Made by a program: the position numbers and the translations under genes. The notes under the pieces were generated by a model. It saw only the letters and a program-made list of their open reading frames with translations, was not told the DNA's origin and made no database searches. 64,000 nucleotides of DNA from Helichrysum umbraculigerum. Its lineage: Eukaryota > Streptophyta > Magnoliopsida > Asterales > Asteraceae. Location of the stretch: assembly GCA_949592205.1 (NCBI GenBank), contig CATIUR010000004.1, positions 84,853,337-84,917,336 of the forward strand, read 5' to 3'. Positions 31,204-42,632 of this stretch are shown one piece after another (the stretch's first letter is position 1; each line of letters opens with the position of its first letter).

Positions 31204-33319
31204 AAACTAATGTCCGTGGTCCCACCACAAACAAAAAATTACGGAGATTGTGGAAGGCTAACGGCAAGAAGGCGTTGCCGATCGAGTTTGACATTCGATC
31301 AGTTCACAGCACGACCAGTTGGCCCTAATTATTCTCTCTTCTCCAGTCTAGTTGGGACCTTGGTAGAACCAATCCCTTAATATTTCTCTTCGTGGGAAAC
31401 AACACCCGACACTGATAAAACCCACATTTGGCCCGAGATTGAGGTTGAATTTAACTTGTTTAATATATTACTGTAAATTTATAATTATATACACTATCTA
31501 ACCATTTCCTATAAACTACAGTATTACTTTGACATGGAGCCACACTTCAAAGGGGTCTATGCAGACATGATCAGAAGAGGGGTAGACCTCATATGTGGTG
31601 AAAGATATCGAAATCGGAAAGGAAGATTTAAGCAGAAGGTTTTTAAAGATCAGGAAGGGTTTGAGCATCCCCAAGAAATCAGACAATTTCCGCCGCCTCA
31701 CATGGACCAAGTTGAGTGGGAAAAGTATGTGGACTTTTACTTAGACCCTGATAATATGAGTCGCTCGGAGGTTAATACGGTTAATAGGAGTAAACAAAAA
31801 TATCCAAGTGGACATGGAACCAAATCGTTTGCCGCCCGACGACATGAAGAAGTAGCTTTCTAATTATTATTTTTAATGATGTTTCTCTATTGCCCTGATT
31901 AATCTGATTGATTTTTAATATAATGTTCATATTTTATGTTTATAGCGAAACAAGGAAACGGGTGAATATCCTAGTCTCGTTGATGATTTCTTCAAAATGC
32001 ATAAGAAGGATAAAGGGTATAAAGGGTATGTCAACAAAAAAGCCAAAATAGATCATGTAAGTGTACAATTCTATCTGTGTTATTAGTACATATATGGGCA
32101 TATGGGTTGTGTCGGAATTCTGTAATATGATACACTTAACTTCCTAAAACAGAAATGCCTCAAGCAATGCTACCTTTGACTTCCATGTGTTCTTTGTTCT
32201 TAATTTTCTCTAATATATAGTAGAAGCTACAAAATATCTTTTATTGGATTTAAGACCCATAACTGGTGTCGGTTTCTGTTTATTGGTTTTGGTGTATATA
32301 TATGTACTGATCGGTTTCTAACTTCTCACTAGTTTCTTACCGATGGTTACTTTTTTGCGATTTCATGAAAAGCATCTTGTTCAAGAGAGACTTTAGGGTA
32401 GCAGATTGTATTCAGTGACAAACTTGTATGAATAATAGGGATTTCCCGCTAGTGTTAAAAACATTATTTTGTTGACTTTGTATAGCTAGTTTCCTTGCTG
32501 TGCATACCATGAATAAAAGGGGTGTATATCCAAAACTTTGAACCATGGATATTTCTCCTAATAATTCAATACGGAGTACTATACTCAGGTCCAAAATGAA
32601 TATAAAAGTAATTTTTAGAAGAGTACAAGCTAGTCTAGATCCGCTAATATAAACTACATAGTATTTCCCTTTCTTATATAATATGGAGTATGTGAGCTAC
32701 TCGTAGTTATCTGTGTCGTATGTAAAAACATACACTATTACAGGTATATGTTGGGTCACATGGTTCATATGGGTCCAAAAAGTTGTGGGTTATATATTTC
32801 ATGGGTCACACAAGTGGAATGGGTCAAGTTGGTCACTAGTAATAGTTTTTGTTTTGTAACTTGTAGGGCAAAATGGTGGCATTGAAGAAGAAGCAAATTG
32901 GGAGTTCCACTCCAATGAGTGAAAAGGCTATATTGAAGAAAATCTTGGGGGAGAGTCGTAGGCATTGTAAGGGACGCGGTAGAAAGGTTACAAGTGTTGG
33001 ATCAAGTTCAAGTTCAAGTGTCCAATCACAAGGATCACAAATGAGTTCACAAAAACAACTAGAGGAAATGTTGAAGGCTCAACAAGAACAAATGAAGTCT
33101 CAACAGCAACAAATTGAGTCTCAAAATGAGTTCATGACCTCTCTATGCTCGGTCTTAAAAAAGGCAAAAATTCCCGTTCCTAAGTTTGTACCGTACCAAC
33201 CCACTATTGTAGAAGGTGAGAATGAGCATGAGGATGAGGAAGAAGGCGAGGATGAGGAAGAAGGCGAGGATGAGGAAGAAGAAGGTGAGGATTCGGGTGA
33301 GGATTTGGATCACGAGTAA
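31204..33319 (+). pseudogene. TNPA-like (Transposase_24, Ptta/En/Spm) gene of the CACTA element
   Basis: Four exons can be joined by consistent GT/AG sites: 31204-31472, 31522-31851, 31946-32056 and 32867-33319. Exons 2-4 are in one open phase: exon 2 has the signature WEKYVDFYLDP...VN.VNRSKQKYPSGHGTKSFAARRHE, exon 3 has ETGEYPSLVDDFFKMHK, exon 4 has a Gln-rich coiled coil (about residues 55-90 of the exon) and an acidic Glu/Asp tail. Exon 1 (RGPTTNKK...; later SSWETTPDTDKTHIWPEIE) is damaged by a frameshift near 31310 and a TAA near 31380. The family provides the DNA-binding accessory transposition protein. A shorter protein from exons 2-4 is possible but unproven. Confidence 0.7.
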
Positions 33320-33599
33320 ATTCGCTTATCTAAGTCTTAGTCTTTTATTTGGTTGTCGAAACAATGTTTGTTGAATCCTTTTGAATTGTTTAAACTATTA
33401 ACCTTTAAACTTGTTGAACGGTAGAACTCGTTATGTGTTTGTGACCTTTTGATGATTTATCCGGATGTTTAAATTGTTAATTTGGTGTGTTTTGGATGCG
33501 ATAAGCTGTAAAATATATGTAGTAAGAGTGCAGGTAATCTGCAGAAATTAAACAGGCTCGTGCCTGGGAAAAATCGAAATACAGCAAAATGCTGTCCGC

Positions 33600-34041
33600 A
33601 TTACAGGGACTTTCTGCAACGACGGTAACCTTTTGGGACGACAAATGTCATTGCAAAAGGTATATCTATTTTAAAAAGCTCATACTTTTTGGGACGACAA
33701 ATGTCATTGCAATAGGTATTTAAGTTTCGTTTTTTACTTTTAATAATACTTTTTGAGATGACAAATGTCGTCCCTAAAGGTATTTATTTTTTCGTTTTAT
33801 TATTTTGTTAATAATACTTTTTGAGACGACAAATGTCGTTCCTAAAGGTATTTATTTTTGAATTACTTAAGAAGTACGGAAATTAAGGAGTGGGCCCGGT
33901 GTGTCGTTGCAAAATGTCGTCTCAAAAGGTTTTATAGGACGAGGACTTTGAGACGACACTATTGCAACGACATGTCGTTGCAAAAGCTCTATAGGAACGA
34001 CATTTTGCCCTATTGGGACGACATATGTCGTTGCAATATGG
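33600..34041. repeat. Right subterminal repeats of the CACTA element
   Basis: At least eight copies of (G)ACGACA.ATGTC(G/A)TT with TTTTGGG or TTTTGAG lead-ins, closely matching the left array. Confidence 0.7.
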
Positions 34042-34060
34042 CTTTTTTCTTGTAGTGCCA

Positions 34061-34446
34061 TCGGACGGGATTTACACAAGTGCTAAATAGGTCTTCCGGC
34101 TATATGATGTGTTTTACTGTTTCATTTTTATTATGTATTTTGGCATTTAACAATGATAAAAGTATCAGACAACGGTATAGTGGCGGTGGTGGTAACTACA
34201 GATGAATGTGAGTATGAATGGATCAGAGAGTCTGGGAGAATGGTTCTGAATTTGATTTACGAGGAGGATGAACCGGAAAACAAATATCCCAGATTTTTGG
34301 AATTAATTAGCTAGCTAGTATTTCAGCTACTACAATTCACAAAAATTAGCAAATTATCTACTTCGTTGTTTTTTATGATCCAACATTAGATATTGCTAAT
34401 TTTTCCCATTTTTTTATTATCTTAAATGAATCTCCCTCTAATTAAT
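34061..34446. other. Intergenic sequence right of CACTA
   Basis: No gene or repeat recognised. Confidence 0.3.
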
Positions 34447-34448
34447 TA

Positions 34449-34692
34449 CTACCTCCGTCCCATCCAAAGCGTCATGTTTTGACTTTTTAAAGTCTTTCTT
34501 TTTCAACTTTGACCGTAAATATCTTTGTTTGTGTTATATAATACATGATGAAAATTATACCAATGAAAATACATTTAAAACCCAACTCATTCATATATTT
34601 TGCATCAAGTATTATATAACACAAACAAAGATATTTAAGATCAAAGTTTAAAAAGAAAGACTTCAAAAAGTCAAAACATGACACTTTGAGTA
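34449..34692. mobile_element. Stowaway-like MITE, right end degenerate
   Basis: TA (34447-34448) then CTACCTCCGTCCCATCC, a Stowaway-type terminus. Arms of about 85-90 bp (34463-34547 and 34605-34692) are near-perfect inverted copies, for example GTCATGTTTTGAC / GTCAAAACATGAC. The last bases on the right (GACACTTTGAG) have lost the terminal GGGACGGAGG. Confidence 0.75.
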
Positions 34693-34971
34693 TTTATCTA
34701 TCTAACCCATTAAATTATAGTTTTATCCATATATAACTTAGTAGTCTGATGTAACTTGAATATTAATCAGAACTAATTGAAATTAAAAGACAATTATATG
34801 TACAATTTATCAATTTGATTTCTCCTGATTTAATTCATGTGCTCAAAGATGTACACCAAACTACCCGTTCGAATGACTTTTTCGTTTTTACACGTCAAAC
34901 AAACATGCTAATCAAATCCAGTGTCTTGTTTCATGACATCTTGGTGCGAGTAATAATAGAACTAGGGTGGG

Positions 34972-35346
34972 TTAGCAAGGTTTTCCAGCCACGCATGAGA
35001 GTGCACCGGCACAATTGGTGAGTTGCGGAACAGTGTCTCCTGGTTCTGCTTGAATCAAGTGGTTTTTAATTTCGGGGGTTAATTGCGGATCACACCCTGA
35101 TGGTACAAATATAGCTCCATTTTCAAGACAGTCTTTTTCGGATCTCCAATTCCACTTCATCGACACTTCTGGTGGGGCATCTGCCCTTACAAGTACCTAC
35201 AAGAATACCATATATATTAAATAATTCAGTAACTATAAATGTGACAAGGGACGGAGCTAGATAGTGCTGAGAGGGCAATAACAGATTTTCTGGAATTAGA
35301 CTAATTTTAATACAATCTTAGTATAACTTTATTTATGAATCCGCTA

Positions 35347-35407
<61 letters not shown>

Positions 35408-36643
35408 CACTAGTTTAGCTTTGAACCCAGTAAAAAAAATTACTAGCTCCGTTCCTGAATGTAACTACCACGTTAATTTGTGGTAGTTATTTATTTATGG
35501 GTGATTAATTTAATTGGAATACATTTTTTTTGTGACGTTCATTGGGTGCAAAAAATTTGTTGCCATGACTGAGGATAGTTGGGGCAGCGCTACCACCAAT
35601 AGCATAGGTTCCCCATTTGTCATAGTCATTGTTAACCACTTGGAAAAACCCATGTCGACATCTAGGCATTCTTTGGTCACATCCATCGCTAAACTTGTTG
35701 TACGCAACCGTGACTTTCATATTCTTATCTTGTTCATGATTATCGTGTGCCCCAAGCAATATCACCTGTTTATGTAAAGTTCAGTAAACTCGATATATAG
35801 ATACTGCATACATTGTACAAAGATTCAATAAAGACGTTACTTTATGGTGATGGGAAAACTTGCAGTTGGAAATGGTTACGTCAGTGCTACCTAATGTAAC
35901 ATCAATGAGACCATCTGGGCCATTACTAAGAGTGCAATGATCAATCCATATCTTGGAAGAACCAGACACGCAAATACCATCACCATCACTCCTATGTCTC
36001 ATTCCTGGTGGGCCTTCCGAATGCTTAATTAATCCACCTTCCGTTACTTTAATATCGTGGATGTGGATCCCATGGATGATAACATTGCAAACCATTTGAA
36101 TAGTGAGACCTCCACCTTTAGTAATCTCAACCTTGGCACCTCTACCATCAATTGTCGTGTCTTTATTTATTACGAGTTCGTGTTTTAGAGTAATGACCAT
36201 ATCTTTTTCAAAGATGATCCATAAAGGTCTATTTTGGATAACACCAAAACGAAGAGTCCCTTCCTTGGGATTTGCAGCGTTATCATCAGAACAATCGGTC
36301 ACCTTGTAAATTTCCCCAGCTGCACCACCTGTTGTCCCTTTAGCGAAACCTTGTGCACATTTGGCTAATGCTTGTCGGTTTTCTGCCCAATCAGGTTTGC
36401 ACCTCCAACACTTGTCTATTGCGTTATTTGCTTTACATTCATGTAACACCCTCCTTGTTAAGTTTGTTCCGCGTAGAGTCCTAAAACAATCGTGAGTACA
36501 CGTTAATAACAGTTTTTATATTGATATGTACGAATACGTATGAGAATATTAAAGAAATACAGGATCACTCACGCTTCTATTCGACCCTCAACCATAAAAG
36601 CAATGGCTAAGGTAGCAAAGAAAACCAAATACAGTTTCACCAT
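34972..36643 (-). CDS. Pectate lyase (PL1 family, Amb a 1 / Art v 6-like), secreted
   Basis: Four exons with GT/AG borders: 36573-36643, 35841-36480, 35523-35765 and 34972-35196; they join to 393 codons including the stop with no frame conflict. The first 20 or so residues (MVKLYLVFFATLAIAFMVEG) are a clear signal peptide. The mature part has CWRCKPDWAENRQALA, TIDGRG, SDGDGI, the WIDHC strand with SNGPDGLIDVTLGSTDVTIS (calcium-binding aspartates), and QRMPRCRHG with the catalytic arginine, followed by AIGGSA and a Cys-containing C-terminus ending LSCVAGKPC. The length is close to the roughly 395 residues of weed pollen allergen pectate lyases. The enzyme cleaves de-esterified pectin by beta-elimination in the cell wall; relatives are pollen-expressed. 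This is the only host gene here with no visible lesion. Gene family member not assigned. Confidence 0.92.
35246..35457. mobile_element. hAT-like MITE in pectate lyase intron 3
   Basis: 212 bp with ends AAGGGACGGAGCTAG and CTAGCTCCGTTCCTG (inverted), flanked by AATGTGAC (35238-35245) and AATGTAAC (35458-35465), an 8-bp target duplication with one change, the size hAT elements make. It contains a (TA)n tract at about 35350-35398. Confidence 0.75.
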
Positions 36644-36699
36644 CGTATGATTATGATTTTCGGGACCTTTTTTCTCAAAGTACCAAATTAATGGTACTG

Positions 36700-36718
36700 T
36701 ATTATTATCTATTTATTG
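36700..36718 (-). promoter_or_regulatory. Possible TATA region of the pectate lyase gene
   Basis: On the minus strand CACAATAAATAGATAATAA lies about 60-75 bp before the ATG; a weak, TATA-like signal giving a short leader. Confidence 0.3.
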
Positions 36719-36729
36719 TGATTTCTTTC

Positions 36730-36765
36730 AGCGAATCATGTATCAATACAAGCCAATGATTCGCT
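36730..36765. promoter_or_regulatory. 10-bp inverted repeat upstream of pectate lyase
   Basis: AGCGAATCAT (36730-36739) and ATGATTCGCT (36756-36765) with a 16-base spacer, just upstream of the possible TATA. Could be a dimeric factor site. Confidence 0.4.
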
Positions 36766-36769
36766 TGTT

Positions 36770-38640
36770 ATTTTTGTTTTGTTCTCGAGGAGACCTTCAA
36801 CATTAAAAGAAGAAAAGTTTGTTTATATAGATTCAATGAGAAGCGGTTGACCGACAAATACCTGGTCAAACTTTTTTGCAACAAATAATGGGTGCCAAGA
36901 GAAAACATAGGAGGCCTAGATACAAGGGCAATAATATTATATCCGTTAATTTTGGTCAGGTCAAACAATTAAGTGACTGGAAAGACTGCTTGTCGAGGTC
37001 CTTACGTTCCAAACAAATTAAAGTAACAAAATGATCTAATTAATATTAACATCAACATTATTATTATAAATAAATATAAATAATAAATAAATGTATATTC
37101 TTTACAGTTTTCAAGATTCCTTCCATTACTGCACCCGTAAGAAAAATTGACAGAAATGAAGATGAAGAGAAATCGCTCCCATATTCTGAAAGAAGCTAAG
37201 GGTGTGTTTGGCAACAAGAACATTGTAAGAATCACTTCTTAATTTCATAACCTTCATGTATTATTTATGCTAGATGTTCACTTACTTGAAATATATACTC
37301 AATACATGTTAAAAATCACGATTTATTAAGTTTAAAACCACTACATAAACTTATGAACTCAGAACATAAAACGGACAGATTCTGACGTCGAAATCATGAC
37401 GTCATAACTTGAAATTTACATGAACAAATTGAGTGATTCTTGATCCATAAGTTACTTTAAGATGTTAGCTTTCCAACCCAAGTGGTCTCATGCATGCATT
37501 TTGGACAAGTTTTGATACCCCCAAATCGATTTTATAAGAACATGTGTAGGATCTGTTTTCTGGAGACAGATTTAGACCCCACTTTGAGTAGTTATAACTT
37601 TTTATCTACAAGTCCAAAAATCATAAATCTTTTTTCTAAAGATCACATTTTGTGTTAGGTTTAAAATTTGTAATTTCTCATTTCGTGAGGATGAGTATAA
37701 CTTGGTCAACGAACGGCTTTTCCGACGACTATCTGGAAATATAGCTGCTGGACCTTTGTGTCTTCATAAATTATTTCGAACACCTTATACTTGACCAAAA
37801 ATTATGAAATTTACTTTTTACTGAACCTAAGACATGTATGTACTTGTGGTAAAAATTTCATAACAAAACACTAAGGTTTGACTAATCAAAATGAGGTCAC
37901 AATACCACTAGTTTCGCATGAACATTAGTTTCGCACCATTAGTTTCACATGAACAGTGTTTTGATACTAAAATAATGATTTCCGAACAAGCTTTTGTCAC
38001 GCGCAAACATAACAACTCATACAAAATAACGAGATGAATATGTTTTTGAGAAACAGAAGTACAAATTATGAAACGAAACGAGTATACTAATATTTTTGAG
38101 AAATATTACTACAAAAACATCATCAACGGATCGTACACCTTTTGAAAACGATAAACACATGATTTTCACTAGTTGAGTAGATAACTTACATAGATGGGCA
38201 GTTAGCCGTCTACTTATACAAACAACCTCATGCATTTAGGGAGCTAGGAGGCTATTTTGAGCAAACACACTCGCATTTAAACGCTAGCACTCACGCAACT
38301 CACGAGATGAGTTCACAGCCCCTATTATACTGATTTACTACTTTTAAAACTGGGGTGAAAAACATATGAATGACTTTCATAATATACTTGAAAACATGAC
38401 AACGAATCTTTGTACGAACCTACGTTTACAGTTGTAGTGCGAAGTCCTCTTGCTTGCAAACTATAACCATTAACTAGATGACGCTAGCCACTGAATATAC
38501 GGATAGTACGATCGGGATGACATCTCTCCCACAGATTGATTAGTCATGCTAACCCTTGACAATTGCGGCGAACGAGGTTTGGATATTAGTGTCGGTCATG
38601 TTCAACTTAGATAACTTTGCTACTGTTTAATTTGAATATA
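36770..38640. other. Intergenic sequence, no gene seen
   Basis: AT-rich; no frame with a recognisable domain. Some of it may be old LTR sequence next to the copia remnant that follows, but no boundary can be shown. Confidence 0.3.
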
Positions 38641-38789
38641 ATTACTATTGGTTGACACGATGGGAAGCTTATGTCTTTTGTTTATGCTACTGCATCTATC
38701 TGATATACCTTTTATCGCTCGGCTTTGACTTCTTGTTGCATGCTGATTTGATGTCTCTTTGCTGGTTTCAACAATATCTTGATATCTTG

Positions 38790-40265
38790 GGGAAGAGTAG
38801 GATCAAAGATCACAATACACACACTCTACGTGTGAAGCTTAGTAAGGATGAATTTAATTTAATACAATCACTTCGGGCTTCTCAAGATAACACCGTTCCT
38901 CATGCATCATTTGCACAGTCAGGTAATCATTCTTGTCTTCACGCATATACTTCATCGTGGATTATATACTCCGGTGCAAGTTATCACCTGATAGGGAAAA
39001 AAACATTGTCTAGTATTTCATCACCTAATCATCCTTCGGTCAAACTAGCAAATAGTACTAGCTATAGTATACCTGTAGGAGACACAGGTTCAGTAAATGT
39101 CAACTCTAATCTGAATCTTTCAAATGTATTTTATATGCCTACATTTCCTGAAGGTCTATTTTCCGTAAGTAAAATTACTCGTGAAAAGAATTGTTCGGTG
39201 ACCTTTATTCCTAATCATTGTGTCTTTCAAGAGCTTGGAACTTCTCGTATAATTGGAATCGGGCGTGAACATCATGGGCTATATTGGTTAGAGATAGATC
39301 CTCCAAAAGCATACTTGAGTGAAGGGGGTATTCATGATATTCATAGTCGTTTGGGTCATCCTTCATTCGAACAGTTGAAGAAATTGAAACCGGAAATAAA
39401 ATCCATGCCTAGCTTACTCTAGGGTAACTTGGATATATTTACTTCGTTGACGTGCAAAAGTCTTTTCTATCTTCAGCAAATTTAGTGCCTATGTTCAAAA
39501 TTAATCAATTTGGTGTCCAAATTAAAACACTTCGAAGTGATGATTGACACTGTTGGCCTCAACCTAAGTAACTATAAATTTGGAGACAAGTTAATTACTA
39601 GTAAATATCGGGGTCAATATGGGTTTGACCGAAAAGTTGATAGTAATCGGTGGGCTGACCCGAATTTGAGCGGTCCACTTTCTGACCACTAGTCGGTATT
39701 TTGGCCATAACTTGCTGCTCGGGACTCGGATTAATGTGATCTAAATTTTTCTGGAAACTAGACAAAATTCTCTACAACCTATGGTCATTAAGATTTCGAA
39801 GTCTCTGGAAGAAGTTGGTCAGTCGAGAGCATCTTTTGGACTGTTGGAATGCTGTTTAGTAAAGCCTGCACCTGATCATTTTCTTCTGTAATAAAGTTGG
39901 GTGTTTTCAATAATTATGGGTAGATGAAGAATTGGCTAAAGTTAATGTTCTTGTGCCTTCATAAGGGGCTAAACTTATACTTGTAAGGCATATCAGAAAA
40001 TAACTAAAGAATATTGAGTGTTTCCCATTTGTGAGTTGAATGTTTATTCCTCCAAGTGTGTGTGTTAATTGTTGTGTTTTCTAACTCCTTGTGCTCATCT
40101 CTGTCGAACTGTGTTAATGATGCGAAAGAATATTGCTCCAAAGAGTTTTTCAGTTGCATGGATCAGTCAGGAATTTTACATGAAATATCCTGTGCGTACA
40201 CCCCTCAGCAAAATGGGGTCGCTGAACGTAAAACCAAACATTTACTTGAAGTTACTCGCTGATGT
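38790..40265 (+). pseudogene. Old Ty1-copia pol remnant (protease, pre-integrase, integrase fragments)
   Basis: A frame ending at 39422 contains a copia protease-like region in which the active-site motif DSGAS reads YSGAS, then KLANSTSYSIPVGDTG, FSVSKITREKNCSVTF, HCVFQELGT, IGIGREHHGLY and a pre-integrase SRLGHPSFEQLKKL. After a deletion, integrase pieces follow: FGVQIKTLRSDD (39517-39544) and, after a 572-bp insertion, DAKEYCSKEF and YTPQQNGVAERK with the catalytic Glu (to about 40265). RT and RNase H are missing. Non-functional. Confidence 0.85.
39545..40116 (+). mobile_element. Solo LTR inserted in the copia integrase remnant
   Basis: Starts TGACACTGTT and ends AACTGTGTTA (inverted, 8 of 10), flanked by ATGAT at 39540-39544 and 40117-40121. 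The integrase frame is interrupted exactly there (LRSDD | DAKEY). 572 bp, no coding; most simply a solo LTR left by recombination. Confidence 0.75.
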
Positions 40266-40789
40266 GTTAAATCTAGGGATTACTAGTGATATCATTAGAT
40301 ATATCAATCCCTATGGGATTACTAGTGATATCATTAGATTGAAAAAAAGATATGGTTACCAGCTTCATCGGTGAATGTATGGACTTTCATTTCATTCAAA
40401 GTCCATTCTCTTAGCACCGTATTGGCAGGGGTATGATCGAAAACTTAATTTTAGTTGTTTGGTTATACATGTTTATTGTTTTATATTAACATTGATAAAA
40501 TATAACAGTAAACAACATTAATAAAATATAGTAGTAAACATTGGGTATTGTATATCTTACACCGTGGTTGCCGCTCGGTGTACATACTCGACTCCCTGGT
40601 TGACCTAAATAAAACTTCCAGCGAAAAACATTAACACCCCACGGTGTGTGTTAATGAGTTAGGATTTTCGTACACATATAACGATATGTAAGCTTGAAAT
40701 GCATCTTATTATAATTTCAAACACCACCTAATTTCTTCATTATATTTAGAGCATTTTTGTCGAAGTTAGGCTCTGAACCCAAATACCAA

Positions 40790-41100
40790 ATGGTTGTCTA
40801 CAATCAACAAGAAGGAGGATGGGAACGTGGCTACTATGTCATAAAATTCATATTCGACTTCCTGTGGAAACAACAGTTTGTCTTTCCCAACAATGTAAGT
40901 ATTATTTATATCATAATATTCAAATAAACTTGATCTTTTATCATATAACATATTTTCTTTCAATAAATTTGAATATAGGTTTCAAAGTTGTGGTCCAATA
41001 CTACTGCACTTACGAAGCCGACTTGAATCTAATTGTTAAAGGGTGGTGTACATGGTTTTACAAGACGGTTATGTATCCCAGACAGCCACCCATTATTTAG
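40790..41100 (+). pseudogene. Fragment resembling a Ulp1-type (C48) protease domain of a transposon
   Basis: Two exon-like pieces: 40790-40894 (WERGYYVIKFIFDFLWKQQ, then NN|GTAAGT) and about 40979-41100 (VKGWCTWFYKTV) after a TTTGAATATAG acceptor. The WE.GYY pattern resembles the catalytic-Cys segment (WECGYY) of Ulp1-like proteases carried by some plant DNA transposons, but Cys is Arg here. Recognition is weak; it may be something else. Confidence 0.4.
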
Positions 41101-41170
41101 GTAAATATGTTATTATATTATATGTTTGAATCATGCTTAAATGCATAACTGCTTAATTATGTGCTACATG

Positions 41171-41172
<2 letters not shown>

Positions 41173-41210
<38 letters not shown>
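41173..41210. repeat. (TA)n microsatellite
   Basis: About 19 TA units bordering element T1. Confidence 0.9.
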
Positions 41211-41213
<3 letters not shown>

Positions 41214-41762
41214 GAGTGATCAAGAGGGAATCAATTTTTTGAGGGAATGAGGGAAGTGTAATATTCATCATGGAGCATCTTAACTTCGCCAATACAAATA
41301 TCATAGATAAAGTTAATTTTACTTGTATATAGTAATCAAAATCGATGCTATAAAGAATATATTCACAGATGAAAGTCAATTTTAAGTCATAACATTAGTT
41401 TATAAATATTTATTTGATAAAACGTTAATATTCATCGTGGTGAATATTAACTTAACATTCGTCACAATGAATATTAAAAAATAACATTAATTTTATTTTA
41501 ACATTCATCATGATGAATGTTAAGTTAACATTCACCACGACGAATATTAACAATTTGGGATATAAAATTTATTAATTGATGTTATAGCCTACACAATTTT
41601 TTTTATCATTGAAGCTTAACATTCATAACATCCATCCTGATCAACATTTATTAATTTTCACTTTTTAATTTTTGAAAATGTATTGACGAAGTTAAGATTC
41701 ATCGTGATGAATATTACACTTCCCTCCTTCCCCCAAAAAAAGTGCTTCCCTCTGGATCCTCC

Positions 41763-41766
<4 letters not shown>
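41211..41766. mobile_element. TA-flanked inverted-repeat element T1
   Basis: About 60-bp imperfect TIRs: left GGGGAGTGATCAAGAGGGAA..., right (complement) GTGGGAGGATCCAGAGGGAA..., both running into GAGGGAAGTGTAATATTCATCA. Both ends abut (TA)n. The interior repeats near-palindromic AACATTCATCATGATGAATG copies. No coding. Confidence 0.75.

Positions 41767-41813
<47 letters not shown>
41766..41813. repeat. (TA)n microsatellite between T1 and T2
   Basis: About 24 TA units. Confidence 0.9.
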
Positions 41814-41816
<3 letters not shown>

Positions 41817-42583
41817 ACTTGGGATCCTGTGAGAACAAGGAGATTCCGTGAGAACGGTGAGAACACATCTCAGCCATCCATTTTTTGATCAAAAAACCTA
41901 ATTTTGGAGGTGGCATTTTTGTAAATACTTTGAAGTTTGATTTTGGAGGGTTCAAATAAGGATTGCTAGGTGAAGTTTAATTTTTTTTGCTTCACAATAG
42001 TTTTAACATGGTGAAGTTTTATTTAATTTTTGTTAACAACATGTTTGAAGTAGTGAATTGATATGTATAAACATTAATATCTTCAAAAACTAATGTTAAC
42101 AAAAAAATATTTACTTAATCTCGTTAAAACTATGTGAACCTATAAAAATAAAAATTCAAAGCATCGTAACCTTATGTTAAGAAAAAAATATTAAACTTAA
42201 CCTCACCAATATGATGTGAAGCTAAAAAAAAAAAAAAAAAAGCTTCACATGAGCAAAATGATGTAAAGCTAAAAAAAAAAAAGTTTCACATAAGCAAAAT
42301 GATATGAAGCTAAAAAAAAAAAGTTTCACATGAGCAAAATGATGTGAAGCTAAAAAAAAAAAAAAAACTTCACATGAGCAAAATGATGTGAAGCTAAAAA
42401 AAAAAAGCTTCACATGAGCAAAGGTGATGTGAACCCTCCAAAATCAAACTTCAAAGTATTTACAAAATTGCCACTTCCAAAATCAAGTTTTTTGATCAAA
42501 AAATGGAATCCCTTTGTACATGGTTTTAGGATGTGTTCTCACCGTTCTCACGGAATCCCTTTGTTCTCACAAGAACCTAACCC
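41814..42583. mobile_element. TA-flanked long-TIR element T2 (fold-back type)
   Basis: Left arm AAGACTTGGGATCCTGTGAG... through TTCCGTGAGAACGGTGAGAAC to about 41955; right arm from about 42427 is its inverted copy, so arms are about 140-150 bp. Between them five hairpin units form a minisatellite (42213-42425). Confidence 0.8.
42213..42425. repeat. Five-unit hairpin minisatellite in T2
   Basis: Each unit of about 40-48 bp reads GATGTGAAGCT, a run of A, GCTTCACATGAGCAAAAT: a self-complementary stem with an oligo-A loop of varying length. Confidence 0.8.
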
Positions 42584-42632
42584 TATATATATACATTATA
42601 TATGTATATGTATATGTATATATATATATATA

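Larger units (their letters stand above)
27188..34057 (+). mobile_element. CACTA (En/Spm) transposon with TNPA-like gene, no TNP2
   Basis: Left end CACTACAAGAAAAAAG (27188-27203) and right end its exact 16-bp complement (34042-34057), flanked by CCA at 27185-27187 and 34058-34060: a perfect 3-bp target duplication. Both subterminal regions repeat short motifs of the form GACGACA(A/T)(A)TGTCGT(T/C). Length 6870 bp. It encodes a TNPA/Transposase_24-like protein, but I see no DDE transposase (TNP2), so it is probably non-autonomous. Confidence 0.93.
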
